A stretch of 64,000 nt of DNA from Pollutimonas bauzanensis (lineage in GTDB: Bacteria; Pseudomonadota; Gammaproteobacteria; Burkholderiales; Burkholderiaceae_B). Of the stretch, positions 17,951 through 27,557 are shown piece after piece (the stretch's first letter is position 1; each line of letters starts with the position of its first letter). Position numbers and translations under genes: made by a program. The stretch lies in assembly GCF_900129885.1 (NCBI RefSeq), contig NZ_FQXE01000010.1, positions 62,001 to 126,000 of the forward strand, written 5' to 3'. The notes under the pieces are model-generated. The model worked only from the letters and a program-made list of their open reading frames with translations, was not told the origin of the DNA and did not search any database.

Positions 17951-18786
17951 ACGTATGTCCCATGTTCTATTGCCTGCCACACTTTTACCGCATCCGCCGT
18001 CGCCGCGACATCGTGCACACGCAGGATATGCGCACCTCGCGCAACACCCGCCAACGCCGCCGCCACGCTTCCACCCAGCCGTTCGGCCGGCGGACGGCCG
18101 GTGACGTGGCCTATCATGGATTTGCGCGACATGCCCAGCAGCCAGGGGTAGCCTTTGCTGTCAATATCGTTCAATCGCCGCAGCACCAGATAATTCTGCT
18201 GCGGCGTCTTGCCAAAACCGAAACCCGGGTCGAGGACTATGCGCCGGCTGTCGATGCCGGCCTCCCGCAAGGCCTGGACGCGCGCCTGCAGAAAATCGCC
18301 GACCTCCCGCAATACATCGTCATAGCGCGGCGCCTGCTGCATGGTCTTGGGCTCGCCCTGCATATGCATTACGCAAAGGCCGCAATGCGACTGCGCCACG
18401 GCATCCAGCGCGCCTTCCCGGCGGAAGCCGTAGATATCGTTGATCATGTCCGCGCCGGCGGCGAGCGCCCGGCGCATGACCTCGGGCTTGAAGGTGTCGA
18501 CCGACAATGGCACGCCGGCGTCAAGCAGGCCTTCGATGACGGGCAGGATACGCTCCAGCTCAGTGGCGGCAGGCACCGGTTCCGCGCCGGGGCGCGTCGA
18601 TTCGCCGCCGATATCCAGCATATCCGCGCCCTCGGCGATAAGCCGCCGGGCGTGATCGATGGCCGCAGTGGTTCCGAAATGAGGGGAAGTGCTGGAAAAG
18701 GAGTCCGGGGTGACGTTGACGATCCCCATTATTAATGGGCGCTCGAGTTTCAGCTCGAAGCGCCCACAAACCAAGGTTGAGCTCAT
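17947..18786 (-). CDS. folP: Dihydropteroate synthase FolP
   Basis: This enzyme condenses 4-aminobenzoate with hydroxymethyldihydropterin pyrophosphate in folate synthesis and is the sulfonamide target. It has 279 residues, the usual length. Conserved motifs are [13 protein letters not shown] near residue 20, [52 protein letters not shown] and [11 protein letters not shown]. It lies between ftsH (30 bp upstream) and glmM (4-bp overlap). Confidence 0.97.
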   Translation of the reverse strand: MSSTLVCGRFELKLERPLIMGIVNVTPDSFSSTSPHFGTTAAIDHARRLIAEGADMLDIGGESTRPGAEPVPAATELERILPVIEGLLDAGVPLSVDTFKPEVMRRALAAGADMINDIYGFRREGALDAVAQSHCGLCVMHMQGEPKTMQQAPRYDDVLREVGDFLQARVQALREAGIDSRRIVLDPGFGFGKTPQQNYLVLRRLNDIDSKGYPWLLGMSRKSMIGHVTGRPPAERLGGSVAAALAGVARGAHILRVHDVAATADAVKVWQAIEHGTYV

Positions 18787-18816
18787 TGGCGTAATGCGTG
18801 TAATGCCAGGTCCGCC

Positions 18817-20718
18817 CTATACGGGAGTAGCGGCAGCGTTGCCTCCGGCCGAAGTCTGGCCTGCCGGCGGTGGGCTGTCGGGAGTGTCGTTGTGCGAAGC
18901 CGGCGGCTGCGGGGCACGGGGAGGACGCCCTTGCATGATGTCTTCGATCTGTTCCGCATCGATGGTTTCCCATTCGAGCAGGGCCGCCGTCATGGCTTCC
19001 ATCTTGTCGCGGTTTTCTTCGATGATCTTGCGCGCCACGGCGTATTGCTGATCGATGATGGCGCGGATTTCATGGTCCACCTTCTGCATGGTGGATTCCG
19101 AGACGTGGGTGGTTTTCGTGACGCTGCGGCCCAGGAAGACTTCGCCTTCGTTTTCCGCGTAGACCACCGGCCCGAGCGAATCGGTCATGCCGTAGCGTGT
19201 GACGATATCGCGGGCGATGGCCGTGGCGCGCTCGAAGTCGTTGGAGGCGCCGGTCGTCATCTGGTGCATGAAGACTTCCTCGGCGATGCGGCCGCCGAAC
19301 AGGACCGCGATGGTATTGAGCAGACGTTCTTTGTCCATGCTGTAGCGGTCGCTGTCCGGCAACTGCATGGTGACGCCCAGGGCGCGCCCGCGCGGAATGA
19401 TGGTGACCTTGTGGACCGGGTCGGTCTTGGGCAGGCTGCGCGCCACCAGCGCGTGGCCGGACTCGTGATAGGCCGTGTTGCGGCGCTCTTCCTCGGGCAT
19501 GATGAGCGACCTGCGCTCGGCGCCCATGATGATCTTGTCCTTGGCTTTTTCGAAATCGCTCATCTCGACCGTACGGCCGCTGCGGCGCGCCGCGAACAAG
19601 GCGGCTTCGTTGACCAGGTTGGCCAGGTCGGCGCCCGAGAAGCCGGGAGTGCCGCGCGCCAGGATCATGGCGTCGACATTGGTGGCCAGCGGCACTTTGC
19701 GCATGTGCACCTTGAGTATCTGTTCACGGCCGCGGATGTCGGGCAAAGACACCACTACCTGGCGGTCGAAACGGCCCGGGCGCAACAGGGCCGGATCGAG
19801 CACATCGGGGCGGTTGGTCGCCGCGATGACGAGCACGCCCTGGCCGGTTTCGAAGCCGTCCATTTCGACCAGCAGCTGGTTGAGCGTCTGTTCGCGTTCG
19901 TCGTTGCCGCCGCCCAGGCCCGCGCCGCGCTGGCGGCCCACGGCGTCTATTTCATCAATGAAGATGATGCAAGGCGCCTGCTTCTTGGCGTTCTCGAACA
20001 TGTCGCGCACGCGGGCCGCGCCCACGCCCACGAACATTTCGACGAAATCGGAACCGGAAATGCTGAAGAACGGCACCTTGGCTTCGCCGGCAATGGCCTT
20101 GGCCAGCAGCGTCTTGCCGGTGCCCGGCGAGCCGACCATCAGGACGCCGCGCGGAATGCGGCCGCCCAGGCGCTGGAACTTGGTGGGATCGCGCAGGAAG
20201 TCGACCAGTTCCTGGACGTCTTCCTTGGCCTCGTCGCAGCCGGCGACGTCGGCGAACGTAATATGGTTGGTGTTCTCGTCCATCATGCGGGCGCGCGATT
20301 TGCCGAAGCTGAAGGCTCCGCCCTTGCCGCCGCCCTGCATCTGGCGCATGAAGAATACCCATACGCCTATCAGCAGCAGCATGGGGAACCAGGAAATGAA
20401 CAGGCTGGTAAGGAAGGAAGGCTCTTCGCGGGCCTTGCCCGACACCTGGACGCCGGACTTGACCAGTTCGGGCACCATCCAGAGGTCGCCGGGCGAGGTC
20501 AGGCTGTACGGACGGCCGGCATCAGGCGTTACATAAAGGGTGTCGCCCTGGATGTCCACCTTGTTGATGCGGCCCGCCTGGGCGTCGCTCATGAATTGGG
20601 TATAAGTCACGGTCTCGGTGGCGGTCGCGCGCCCGTCAAACTGCTTGAATACAGTAAACAGGACCAGCGCGATCACCATCCAGATCGCAACTTTGGAAAA
20701 CGAGTTGTTCAAAGCCAA
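18817..20718 (-). CDS. ftsH: ATP-dependent zinc metalloprotease FtsH
   Basis: This membrane-anchored AAA+ protease degrades misfolded membrane proteins and short-lived regulators. Its 633 residues include two N-terminal membrane segments (about 10-24 and 104-124) around a periplasmic domain, Walker A GSPGTGKT (196-203), Walker [19 protein letters not shown], the second region of homology, and zinc motif HESGHA near residue 420. The C-terminal tail after about 590 is Pro/Ala-rich and low-complexity, which is common in this family. It follows rlmE by 128 bp and precedes folP by 30 bp. Confidence 0.98.
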   Translation of the reverse strand: MALNNSFSKVAIWMVIALVLFTVFKQFDGRATATETVTYTQFMSDAQAGRINKVDIQGDTLYVTPDAGRPYSLTSPGDLWMVPELVKSGVQVSGKAREEPSFLTSLFISWFPMLLLIGVWVFFMRQMQGGGKGGAFSFGKSRARMMDENTNHITFADVAGCDEAKEDVQELVDFLRDPTKFQRLGGRIPRGVLMVGSPGTGKTLLAKAIAGEAKVPFFSISGSDFVEMFVGVGAARVRDMFENAKKQAPCIIFIDEIDAVGRQRGAGLGGGNDEREQTLNQLLVEMDGFETGQGVLVIAATNRPDVLDPALLRPGRFDRQVVVSLPDIRGREQILKVHMRKVPLATNVDAMILARGTPGFSGADLANLVNEAALFAARRSGRTVEMSDFEKAKDKIIMGAERRSLIMPEEERRNTAYHESGHALVARSLPKTDPVHKVTIIPRGRALGVTMQLPDSDRYSMDKERLLNTIAVLFGGRIAEEVFMHQMTTGASNDFERATAIARDIVTRYGMTDSLGPVVYAENEGEVFLGRSVTKTTHVSESTMQKVDHEIRAIIDQQYAVARKIIEENRDKMEAMTAALLEWETIDAEQIEDIMQGRPPRAPQPPASHNDTPDSPPPAGQTSAGGNAAATPV

Positions 20719-20846
20719 CCTCCTACTTGTAACTACGACTTGCCAGACCCCCGCAAATACGGCAGCAAAACAAGTATGTCAATGACTCATTCTACTCGAT
20801 AGAAAGAATCCTGTTTGTGAAGAACTCCGGCCCGTGGTCAAAACCC

Positions 20847-21482
20847 TTAAGGTTTAAGACGCCGTCCGACCAGAAAGGTTTCCGAGGACTTGACGCGCGA
20901 GGCCTTGGGCTTGCGCTCCACCACCCGTTGAAAGCGTTGCTTGAACGATTCCACTATTTGGGAGAACCCGCTGCCATGGAACGCCTTGACGATAAGCGCC
21001 CCGTCCGGTTTCAAGTGATGGCAGGCAAAATCGAGCGCCAGATCGCACACATGTTGAATTCTAGCTGAATCGGCCGAGCCTACCCCTGATAGATTGGGGG
21101 CCATGTCGGAAATCACAAGGTCTACCTGCTGCCCATTGAGCAAATTCTTTAATTGCTCTAGTATGGAATCTTCGCGGAAATCGCCTTGTATGAACTCGAC
21201 GCCCGCCACGGGCTCCATGGGCAGCATGTCCAGCGCAATGATGCGCCCATTGACAACCCCGCCCGCCCCCAGCAGGCGCTCGCGCGCAACCTGCGACCAG
21301 CTGCCGGGCGCCGAGCCCAGGTCGACCACGATATCGCCGCCGCGCAGGAGCTTTTCAGTATCCAGAATTTCAGACAGCTTGAAGGCCGCACGGGCCCTAT
21401 ACCCCTTTTGCTGCGCCATTTTGACGTAGGGATCATTAATATGCTGCTGAATCCATTCTTTTGAGAATTTTTTTTTGGCCAT
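20847..21482 (-). CDS. rlmE: 23S rRNA (uridine-2552-2'-O)-methyltransferase RlmE (FtsJ/RrmJ)
   Basis: This enzyme methylates U2552 in the ribosomal A loop. It has 211 residues and opens [20 protein letters not shown]. The SAM-binding motif is [20 protein letters not shown], and the K-D-K-E tetrad is represented by the Lys near [10 protein letters not shown], the Asp in [11 protein letters not shown], the Lys in [11 protein letters not shown] and a later Glu. It is divergent from yhbY with only 17 bp between the two starts, so the promoters must overlap the coding ends. Confidence 0.96.
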   Translation of the reverse strand: MAKKKFSKEWIQQHINDPYVKMAQQKGYRARAAFKLSEILDTEKLLRGGDIVVDLGSAPGSWSQVARERLLGAGGVVNGRIIALDMLPMEPVAGVEFIQGDFREDSILEQLKNLLNGQQVDLVISDMAPNLSGVGSADSARIQHVCDLALDFACHHLKPDGALIVKAFHGSGFSQIVESFKQRFQRVVERKPKASRVKSSETFLVGRRLKP

Positions 21483-21499
21483 TCCCGTACAATCTCATT

Positions 21500-22069
21500 A
21501 TGCCAAAACTCGACATTACTTCCCAAGAGCGCAGCGCACTTCGCGCCGCCGCCCACCCTTTGCGTCCGGTCGTACTGATTGGAGACCGGGGCTTATCCGT
21601 ATCGGTGCTTAAAGAAATCGATCTCAACCTGAATGCCCACCAGCTGATCAAGGTACGCATCGCGGACGACGATCGCCAGGCGCGCACCGCCATGCTCGAA
21701 ACCATATGCGAGACGCTATCGTGCGCTTTGGTTCACCACTTGGGCAAAACCCTGATCATCTACCGCCCCGACACCGCCGCGGCGCGCGCCAAGGCCGAGG
21801 CCGAGAACGCAACACGCGCGGTGCGCAAGCCATCGGAACCGCATACGCCCAAGAAACTGGCGGCGCAAGGGGTTACGCGCACCCGGCGCACTGAAAAAGC
21901 GCAGCGCAAGGCCCTCAAGGCCGAAAGGCTCGAATCGGCGCCGCCGCGGGCCCGCCGCGCCACTGCCGCCGCGCCCGAGCGCCCGGCCCACGCAATCCCG
22001 CGCCGTGCCGGCAGCGCCATGTCGCTGCGCGCCGGCGCCCGCCGGACGCAGGGCCCTGGAAAACGCTGA
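21500..22069 (+). CDS. yhbY: YhbY/CRS1-YhbY family RNA-binding protein with long basic C-terminal tail
   Basis: This ribosome-assembly-associated RNA-binding protein has 189 residues from the ATG at 21500. The KH-like CRM domain covers about residues 1-95: LRAAAHPLRPVVLIGDRGLS, LKEIDLNLNAHQLIKVRI, then VHHLGKTLIIYRP. E. coli YhbY is about 97 residues; here another 90 or so residues of Ala/Arg/Lys-rich low complexity follow and are probably disordered and RNA-binding. It is divergent from rlmE, an arrangement common in Proteobacteria. A strong terminator follows at 22089. Confidence 0.93.
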   Translation: MPKLDITSQERSALRAAAHPLRPVVLIGDRGLSVSVLKEIDLNLNAHQLIKVRIADDDRQARTAMLETICETLSCALVHHLGKTLIIYRPDTAAARAKAEAENATRAVRKPSEPHTPKKLAAQGVTRTRRTEKAQRKALKAERLESAPPRARRATAAAPERPAHAIPRRAGSAMSLRAGARRTQGPGKR

Positions 22070-22088
22070 TACGGCCCGCACAAATTAT

Positions 22089-22126
22089 AAAGCCCAGCAC
22101 GCGTCGTGCATGGGCTTTTCTTTTTT
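22089..22126 (+). terminator. Rho-independent terminator after yhbY (possibly bidirectional, also for greA)
   Basis: A stem AAAGCCCA.GCACG pairs with CGTGCATGGGCTTT and is followed by TTCTTTTTT on the plus strand. On the minus strand the stem ends in GGGCTTTATAATTTG, so it may also stop greA transcripts that converge from the right. Confidence 0.85.
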
Positions 22127-22172
22127 GTGCCTTGCATTGTACGCCAGCCGCCGCAGCGGCAGGCGCGCTACA

Positions 22173-22649
22173 TCATAAATAGCTGACGTTGAGCACTTCG
22201 AACTCGCGGATTCCGGCGGGCGCCTTGACCGATACGACGTCGCCCTCGCCTTTGCCGATGAGCGCGCGCGCCACCGGGCTGGAAACGGAAATGAGGTTGG
22301 CGCGGATATCGGCCTCGACATCGCCGACGATCTGGTAGGTGACCCGTTCGCCGGATTCAAGGTCTTCGATCTCGACGGTGGCGCCAAATACCGCCTTGCC
22401 TTCGACATCCAGCGCCGCGGGGTCGATGATCTGGGCGTTGGACAGGGTGCCTTCCAGTTCCTGGATGCGCCCTTCCACGAATGCCTGGCGCTCGCGCGCG
22501 GCGTCGTATTCGGCGTTTTCGGAAAGGTCGCCCTGCGCCCGGGCTTCAGCGATGGCGTTGATGACCTCGGGGCGTTCTTTGGTTTTCAAACGGTGTAGCT
22601 CTGCTTGCAAGCGCTCAGCGCCGCGTGCTGTCAACGGTATCGCAGACAT
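22173..22649 (-). CDS. greA: Transcription elongation factor GreA
   Basis: This factor rescues backtracked RNA polymerase by stimulating transcript cleavage. It has 158 residues. The N-terminal coiled coil carries the catalytic acidic tip, [18 protein letters not shown] (about residues 40-57). The C-terminal FKBP-like domain includes [19 protein letters not shown] and ends FEVLNVSYL. It is monocistronic here. Its 5' leader holds a terminator-like hairpin 20-50 nt before the start codon. Confidence 0.97.
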   Translation of the reverse strand: MSAIPLTARGAERLQAELHRLKTKERPEVINAIAEARAQGDLSENAEYDAARERQAFVEGRIQELEGTLSNAQIIDPAALDVEGKAVFGATVEIEDLESGERVTYQIVGDVEADIRANLISVSSPVARALIGKGEGDVVSVKAPAGIREFEVLNVSYL

Positions 22650-22669
22650 AATATTCCTGAATAAGAAGT

Positions 22670-22697
22670 AAAAAGACGCTCCTCACAAAGGAGCGCC
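22670..22697 (-). terminator. Terminator-like hairpin in the greA leader
   Basis: On the minus strand GGCGCTCC-TTTGTGA-GGAGCGTC forms an 8-bp stem (one G-T pair) followed at once by TTTTTACTT, ending about 20 nt before the greA ATG. Nothing is encoded upstream that needs terminating, since uraA already has its own terminator at 22797. The position therefore suggests attenuation of greA itself. Confidence 0.6.
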
Positions 22698-22796
22698 TAG
22701 CAATGAATTGGTCAGACAGTACCGGACTGTTCTGTGATGCGAACTAAAGGAAGCGTTGGTTTGTTATGGCTGTAAACAACGGTTGGGTCTAGCTCG

Positions 22797-22828
22797 AAAT
22801 AAAACCCCGGCCTGGATCCAAACCGGGG
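22797..22828 (-). terminator. Rho-independent terminator of the NCS2 permease gene
   Basis: On the minus strand CCCCGG pairs with CCGGGG around a 12-nt loop and is followed by TTTTATTT, about 55 bp beyond the permease stop. Confidence 0.75.
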
Positions 22829-22881
22829 ATATGGGTCTATTGTCGGCAAACTTCAGGAAAATTGCAAGCCCCCCGAAAGGA

Positions 22882-24216
22882 CTAGCGGCCCGCCGCCGCC
22901 CGGCCCCGCGATCCCAGGCGCAGGAGCGCGTAAAGAATGATGGCGCCGAATGTCGCCGTGCCGATGCCGTCGAGCTTGAAGGCGCCCAGCTGCAGGGAAA
23001 AATTGCCCGCGCCCAATATCAGCGTGACCGCGGCGACGATGAGATTGCGGTTGTCGCCGAAGTCCACCTGGTTGACGACCCAGATGCGCGCGCCGGCCAC
23101 CGCGATCAGGCCGAACACCACTACCGACATGCCGCCCAGCACAGGGCCGGGTATGGTCTGGATCAAGGCGCCGAACTTGGGCGAGAAGCCCAGCAATATG
23201 GCGATCAGCGCGGCCACCACGAACACCAGGGTGGAATAGATGCGGGTCACCGTCATGACGCCGATGTTTTCCGCATAGGTGGTCACGCCGGTGCCGCCGA
23301 CGGCGCCCGACAGCATGGTGGCCACCCCGTCGCCGACGAAGGCGCGGCCCAGATATACGTCCAGATTCCTGCCGGTCATGGCGCTCACGGCTTTGATGTG
23401 GCCCAGGTTTTCCGCCACCAGTATGATGGCGACCGGCACGATGACGCTGACCGCGTGCAGCTGGAATACCGGCGCGGCGAAATGCGGCAGGCCCAGCCAT
23501 GAGGCCCGGGCCACGCCGCTGAAGTCTATGGCCTGGCCGAAACCCAGCACATTGGCGAAAAAGGCATACACCAGGCAGGCCAGCAGCAGGCCCACCAGTA
23601 TCAGCAGGCGCTGCACCGTGCCGCGCGTGTACACCGCGATGCCGCCCACGCACAGGACCGTCATGAGGGCCATCGAGGCGTCGAAGGTGGAGCCGCCCAT
23701 GGCGCCCTTGGCCGCTATCGGGGCCAGGTTCAAGCCTATGACCGCGACGATGGCGCCGGTGACGACCGGCGGCATCCAGCGGTTGATCCAGTCGGCGCCG
23801 CCGCCGGATCGGGCATTCATCCACCACACGAACAGGCCGATAAGGGTGTAGACCAGGCCGCAGGCAATGATGGCCCCCAGCGCAACCCCGATATTGGCGT
23901 TGGGCCCGGAACCGGCGTAGCCCGTAACCGCGATCACCCCGCCGATAAAGGCGAAACTCGAGCCCAGATAGCTGGGCACGCGCCCGCCGACGAAAACAAA
24001 AAACACCAGCGTCCCTATGCCGGACATCAGGATGGCCACGTTGGCGTCGAAGCCCATCAGCAGCGGCGCCAGGATGGTGGAGCCGAACATGGCCACGACG
24101 TGCTGGGCTCCCATGGCAATATTCTGCGGCCAGGACAGACATTCGTCGGGCTGCACGACAACGTCCTGCGAGCCGCCTTGCACCTTGCGCCAGCGCGGGA
24201 AATAAGAATTCGACAT
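22882..24216 (-). CDS. NCS2-family nucleobase permease (uracil/xanthine type, UraA/RutG-like)
   Basis: This inner-membrane symporter has 444 residues and about 14 hydrophobic segments. It opens MSNSYFPRWRKVQGG and shows WPQNIAMGAQHVVAMFGSTI in the first helix (the family Q and H residues), ILVAENLGHIKAVSAMTG with the substrate Glu, and GGTGVTTYAENIGVM, the nucleobase-binding signature of UraA-type proteins. The ATG at 24214-24216 is chosen because upstream in-frame sequence is basic and non-homologous. It is divergent from the ABC importer gene at 24434, has its own terminator and has no pyrimidine gene next to it. Uracil is the likeliest substrate. Confidence 0.9.
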   Translation of the reverse strand: MSNSYFPRWRKVQGGSQDVVVQPDECLSWPQNIAMGAQHVVAMFGSTILAPLLMGFDANVAILMSGIGTLVFFVFVGGRVPSYLGSSFAFIGGVIAVTGYAGSGPNANIGVALGAIIACGLVYTLIGLFVWWMNARSGGGADWINRWMPPVVTGAIVAVIGLNLAPIAAKGAMGGSTFDASMALMTVLCVGGIAVYTRGTVQRLLILVGLLLACLVYAFFANVLGFGQAIDFSGVARASWLGLPHFAAPVFQLHAVSVIVPVAIILVAENLGHIKAVSAMTGRNLDVYLGRAFVGDGVATMLSGAVGGTGVTTYAENIGVMTVTRIYSTLVFVVAALIAILLGFSPKFGALIQTIPGPVLGGMSVVVFGLIAVAGARIWVVNQVDFGDNRNLIVAAVTLILGAGNFSLQLGAFKLDGIGTATFGAIILYALLRLGSRGRAAAGR

Positions 24217-24433
24217 GGAATGGGACCTTTTTTTAAAGATGAGCTGTTTTACCGTGGCGAGAGTGTACGGTCGCCGCGCCCGCGGCGGCAATCACTGATG
24301 CATTTCCCTGGCGTTTACCCTGAAAAAAGCATCCAATTGGCTGGGGCTTATCGTCCGCATTAAAAATTTTGATTGGACTGCGGCGCCCGCATTGCCTATG
24401 TTGCGAAGATCCACCACTGTCAGGGAGACAAAC

Positions 24434-25753
24434 ATGAATAAGAAGCTCAAGCCTTTGCTGTCCGCCTTATTGCTGGCCGCGGGCGCGCCGGCGCTGGCCG
24501 GAACCGTCACGGTGATCACCTCTTTTCCCAAGGAATTGACGCAGGCATACAAGTCCGCCTTCGAGCAAGCCCATCCCGATATCAAGCTGGAGATCCTCAA
24601 CAAGAACACGGTGTCGGGCATCGCCTACGTAAGGGAAACCGAGGCGGGCAAGCGGCCTGAAGTCTTCTGGGCGAGCGCCCCCGACGCCTTCGAAGTGCTG
24701 GCCCAGGCCAAGCTGCTGGAAAAAGCGGGCGACATCGCCAACCCCGACGTGCCCGACAAGATAGGCAATTTTCCTATCAACGACCCGGGCGGGATGTTCA
24801 TGGGCCAAGCCCTGGCCGGCTACGGCATCATGTACAACACGCGCCTGATCAAGGCCAAGAAGCTGGCCGCGCCGGCATCCTGGACCGACCTGCTCAAGCC
24901 CGAATGGTATGGCAACGTGGGGATTACCTCGCCGTCGCGCTCCGGCACGATGCACCTGACGGTGGAAACCATTCTGCAGGGCGAAGGCTGGGACCAGGGC
25001 TGGAACACGCTGCTGCGCATGGCGGGCAATAGCGCCGCCGTCACCGATCGTTCCTTCGGCGTGCCCGACGGCGTCAACAACGGGCAATTCGGCGCCGGCC
25101 CGGTCATCGACTTTTTCGGCCTGTCCAGCAAATACTCCAAATTCCCGGTCGAATTCGTATACCCCGAGGAAACCGCTATCGTGCCGGCCAATATCGCCCT
25201 GATAGCCGGCGCGAAAAACACGGAAGAAGGCAAGAAATTCATTGCCTACACGCTCAGCAAGGAAGGCCAGGAGCTGCTGCTGAGGCCGGAGATTTCGCGC
25301 CTGCCGGTGCTGCCGTACAAAAACCTCTCCAATGTGCCGCAAGGCTATCCCGACCCGGACGAAATCGCCAAGCGCAGCAAAGTGCAGTTCGACGTCGACC
25401 TGTCGCAAAGCCGCTACTACATTGTCCAGTCCCTGTTCGACCAGACGATCACCTTCCGCTTCGCCGATCTGCAGCAGGCCACCAAGGCCATCCACGACGC
25501 CCAGGCCAAGCTGGGCGCCCAGCCTGGCGCGAAGGCCGGCGAGCTGCTGGCCGAAGCCAGGAAACTCGCCTGGACGCCTCTGCTGGACGTGAAGCAGGCG
25601 CAATCCCCGGAGCTGCTGGCCATATTCAAGGGCAACAAGAAGGACGCCGACATAAGCCAGAAACTGTCCAGGCTCCAGGGCGACTGGAACAGCCAGGCCA
25701 AGGCCAATTACGAGAAGGCCCAGGCGCTGGCGAAAGAAGCCGCGTCGCTATAG
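24434..25753 (+). CDS. Periplasmic solute-binding protein of an FbpA/PotD-like ABC importer
   Basis: The protein has 439 residues with a Sec signal ending APALA before GTVTVITSFPKELTQAYK. It belongs to the extracellular solute-binding group that includes Fe3+, 2-aminoethylphosphonate and phosphoglycerate binders (VFWASAPDAFEVLAQAKLLE, YGIMYNTRLIKAKKLAAP, WTDLLKPEWYGNVGITSP). The C-terminal 110 residues form a helical Lys/Ala/Gln extension beyond the usual 330-350. The paired tyrosines of FbpA are not evident and no Fur box lies upstream, so iron is not favoured; the LysR gene in the operon suggests an organic or phosphonate substrate. The ATG at 24434 has GGGAGA upstream. Confidence 0.8.
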   Translation: MNKKLKPLLSALLLAAGAPALAGTVTVITSFPKELTQAYKSAFEQAHPDIKLEILNKNTVSGIAYVRETEAGKRPEVFWASAPDAFEVLAQAKLLEKAGDIANPDVPDKIGNFPINDPGGMFMGQALAGYGIMYNTRLIKAKKLAAPASWTDLLKPEWYGNVGITSPSRSGTMHLTVETILQGEGWDQGWNTLLRMAGNSAAVTDRSFGVPDGVNNGQFGAGPVIDFFGLSSKYSKFPVEFVYPEETAIVPANIALIAGAKNTEEGKKFIAYTLSKEGQELLLRPEISRLPVLPYKNLSNVPQGYPDPDEIAKRSKVQFDVDLSQSRYYIVQSLFDQTITFRFADLQQATKAIHDAQAKLGAQPGAKAGELLAEARKLAWTPLLDVKQAQSPELLAIFKGNKKDADISQKLSRLQGDWNSQAKANYEKAQALAKEAASL

Positions 25754-25762
25754 GCCGTGTAT

Positions 25763-25802
25763 GCCCAAGGCCGCCTGGCGCGCCTTGGGCCCGTTTTGTT
25801 TT
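25763..25802 (+). terminator. Intra-operon terminator-like hairpin after the binding-protein gene
   Basis: GCCCAAGGC pairs with GCCTTGGGC around a 10-nt loop and is followed by CCGTTTTGTTTT. It lies between the binding protein and the permease, where it would favour a high binding-protein:permease ratio. Confidence 0.75.
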
Positions 25803-25844
25803 CCGTAGCGACATAGGCTGCGCCAGGCGCATTCCGAGGCCTCC

Positions 25845-27557
25845 ATGACCCCATTCTTCTCATCGCGATTCCCTTCGGGTTTCGTGCTTGTCGCGCTGAT
25901 CGTGCTGGCGTTCCTGGCCATGTTCCTGGTCATTCCGGTCGGCACCGTCTTCTATAGCGCCTTCGTGAACGCGGACGGCAGCTTCACGCTGGGCCATTTC
26001 GGCGCTTTCTTCCACCAGACGCTCCTCAAGGAGTCGTTTTTCAACAGCCTGTACGTCGCCCTGGCCGCGACATTCTTTTCCTCGATCATCGCCGTTCCGC
26101 TGGCCTATCTGACGATACGCTTCCGCTTCAGGGGCGCGCTCATCATCCAGACCCTGGGCGTGCTGCCGCTCATCATGCCGCCTTTTGTCGGGGCGGTCGC
26201 CATGCAACTGATCTTCGGCCGCGCAGGCAGCGTGAACCTGCTGCTGGATGAATGGTTCGGCGTCACGCTGCCCCTGATGGACGGCCTCAACGGCATCATC
26301 TTCGTGGAATCGCTGCACTATTTCCCCTTCATCCTCATGAATCTCACGGTGGCCCTGCGCAATATCGACGGCGCCATGGAAGAGGCGGCGGTCAACCTCG
26401 GCGCCAAAGGCTGGCGCCTGTTCAGGCGCGTCATTTTCCCCCTGGCATTGCCGGGCTATGTCGCCGGCGCGTCGCTGGTGTTCGTCAAGGTCTTCGACGA
26501 CCTGGGCACGCCGCTGGTGCTGGGCATTACCAATATGCTGGCGCCGCAGGCTTACCTGCGCATCACGCAGGTCGGCATCGATGACCCGCTGGGCTATGTC
26601 ATCAGCGTCATCATGATAGGCTTCTCCATCCTGGCGCTGTGGCTCTCGGCCAGGATGCTCAAGGGCAAGGACTATTCCACGCTGCAGAAGGGCGGCAGTT
26701 CGCTGCAGCAGCGCGCCCTGAACAAGACCCAGACCGTCCTGGCCTATGGCTGGATAGCCATGGTGCTGCTGCTGGTGCTGTCGCCCCACCTGGGCGTACT
26801 GCTGCTCTCGCTGGCGACCGTATGGAGCTACGCCCCGCTGCCCGACGGCTATACCCTGGCGCATTATTCGGCGGTGTTCCAGGAATCGCAGGGCATGATC
26901 AGCAACACCCTGCTTTACTGCGGCCTGGCCGCCGGCATAGATGTCATCCTGGGCACCGCCATCGCCTACCTGATGCTGCGCACCAAGCTTCCCGGCCGGC
27001 AATGGCTGGACTGGATATCTTCGGCGGCGCTGGCGGTGCCCGGCATTGTGCTGGCCATAGGTTTCATGCGCACGTTCCGCGGTGTCGACCTGCCCGGCAC
27101 GCAGATAGGTCTCACCACGACCTGGGTGCTCATCATGATCGCCTACTCGGTGCGCCGCCTGCCATACGCGCTGCGCTCCTGCGTGGCGGCCCTGCAGCAG
27201 ATCAACCTGTCGCTGGAGGAAGCGGCGGCCTCCGTGGGCGCCAATCGCTTCAGCACGATACGGCGGGTGGTGATCCCCCTCATGGCCGGCGGCATGCTGG
27301 CCGGCTTCGTGACCAGCTTCATCACGGCGGCGGTCGAACTCTCGGCTACCATTATGCTGGTCACCCGGGACAGCGATGCGCCCATGAGCTACGGCATTTA
27401 TCTCTACATGCAAAGCGCATCCGGGCGCGGGCCCGGCGCGGCTCTGGGCGTGCTGGCCGTGGTCGCCGTCGCGGCGGGAACCTATGCTTCCCATGTCATC
27501 GTCGAGCGCGCTTCGGCCCGCCAGCGCCCTTCCCCCGCAAGCCAGGAAACAACATGA
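25845..27557 (+). CDS. FbpB-type ABC importer permease with two fused permease domains
   Basis: This 570-residue inner-membrane protein consists of two tandem binding-protein-dependent permease domains of about six helices each (about 10-280 and 300-560). Each carries an EAA loop: AMEEAAVNLGAKGWRLFRRV in the first and SLEEAAASVGANRFSTIRRV in the second. Such duplicated permeases typify FbpB/AfuB and some phosphonate systems. The gene begins 91 bp after the binding-protein gene, and its stop overlaps the ATPase start (ATGA). Confidence 0.92.
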   Translation: MTPFFSSRFPSGFVLVALIVLAFLAMFLVIPVGTVFYSAFVNADGSFTLGHFGAFFHQTLLKESFFNSLYVALAATFFSSIIAVPLAYLTIRFRFRGALIIQTLGVLPLIMPPFVGAVAMQLIFGRAGSVNLLLDEWFGVTLPLMDGLNGIIFVESLHYFPFILMNLTVALRNIDGAMEEAAVNLGAKGWRLFRRVIFPLALPGYVAGASLVFVKVFDDLGTPLVLGITNMLAPQAYLRITQVGIDDPLGYVISVIMIGFSILALWLSARMLKGKDYSTLQKGGSSLQQRALNKTQTVLAYGWIAMVLLLVLSPHLGVLLLSLATVWSYAPLPDGYTLAHYSAVFQESQGMISNTLLYCGLAAGIDVILGTAIAYLMLRTKLPGRQWLDWISSAALAVPGIVLAIGFMRTFRGVDLPGTQIGLTTTWVLIMIAYSVRRLPYALRSCVAALQQINLSLEEAAASVGANRFSTIRRVVIPLMAGGMLAGFVTSFITAAVELSATIMLVTRDSDAPMSYGIYLYMQSASGRGPGAALGVLAVVAVAAGTYASHVIVERASARQRPSPASQETT

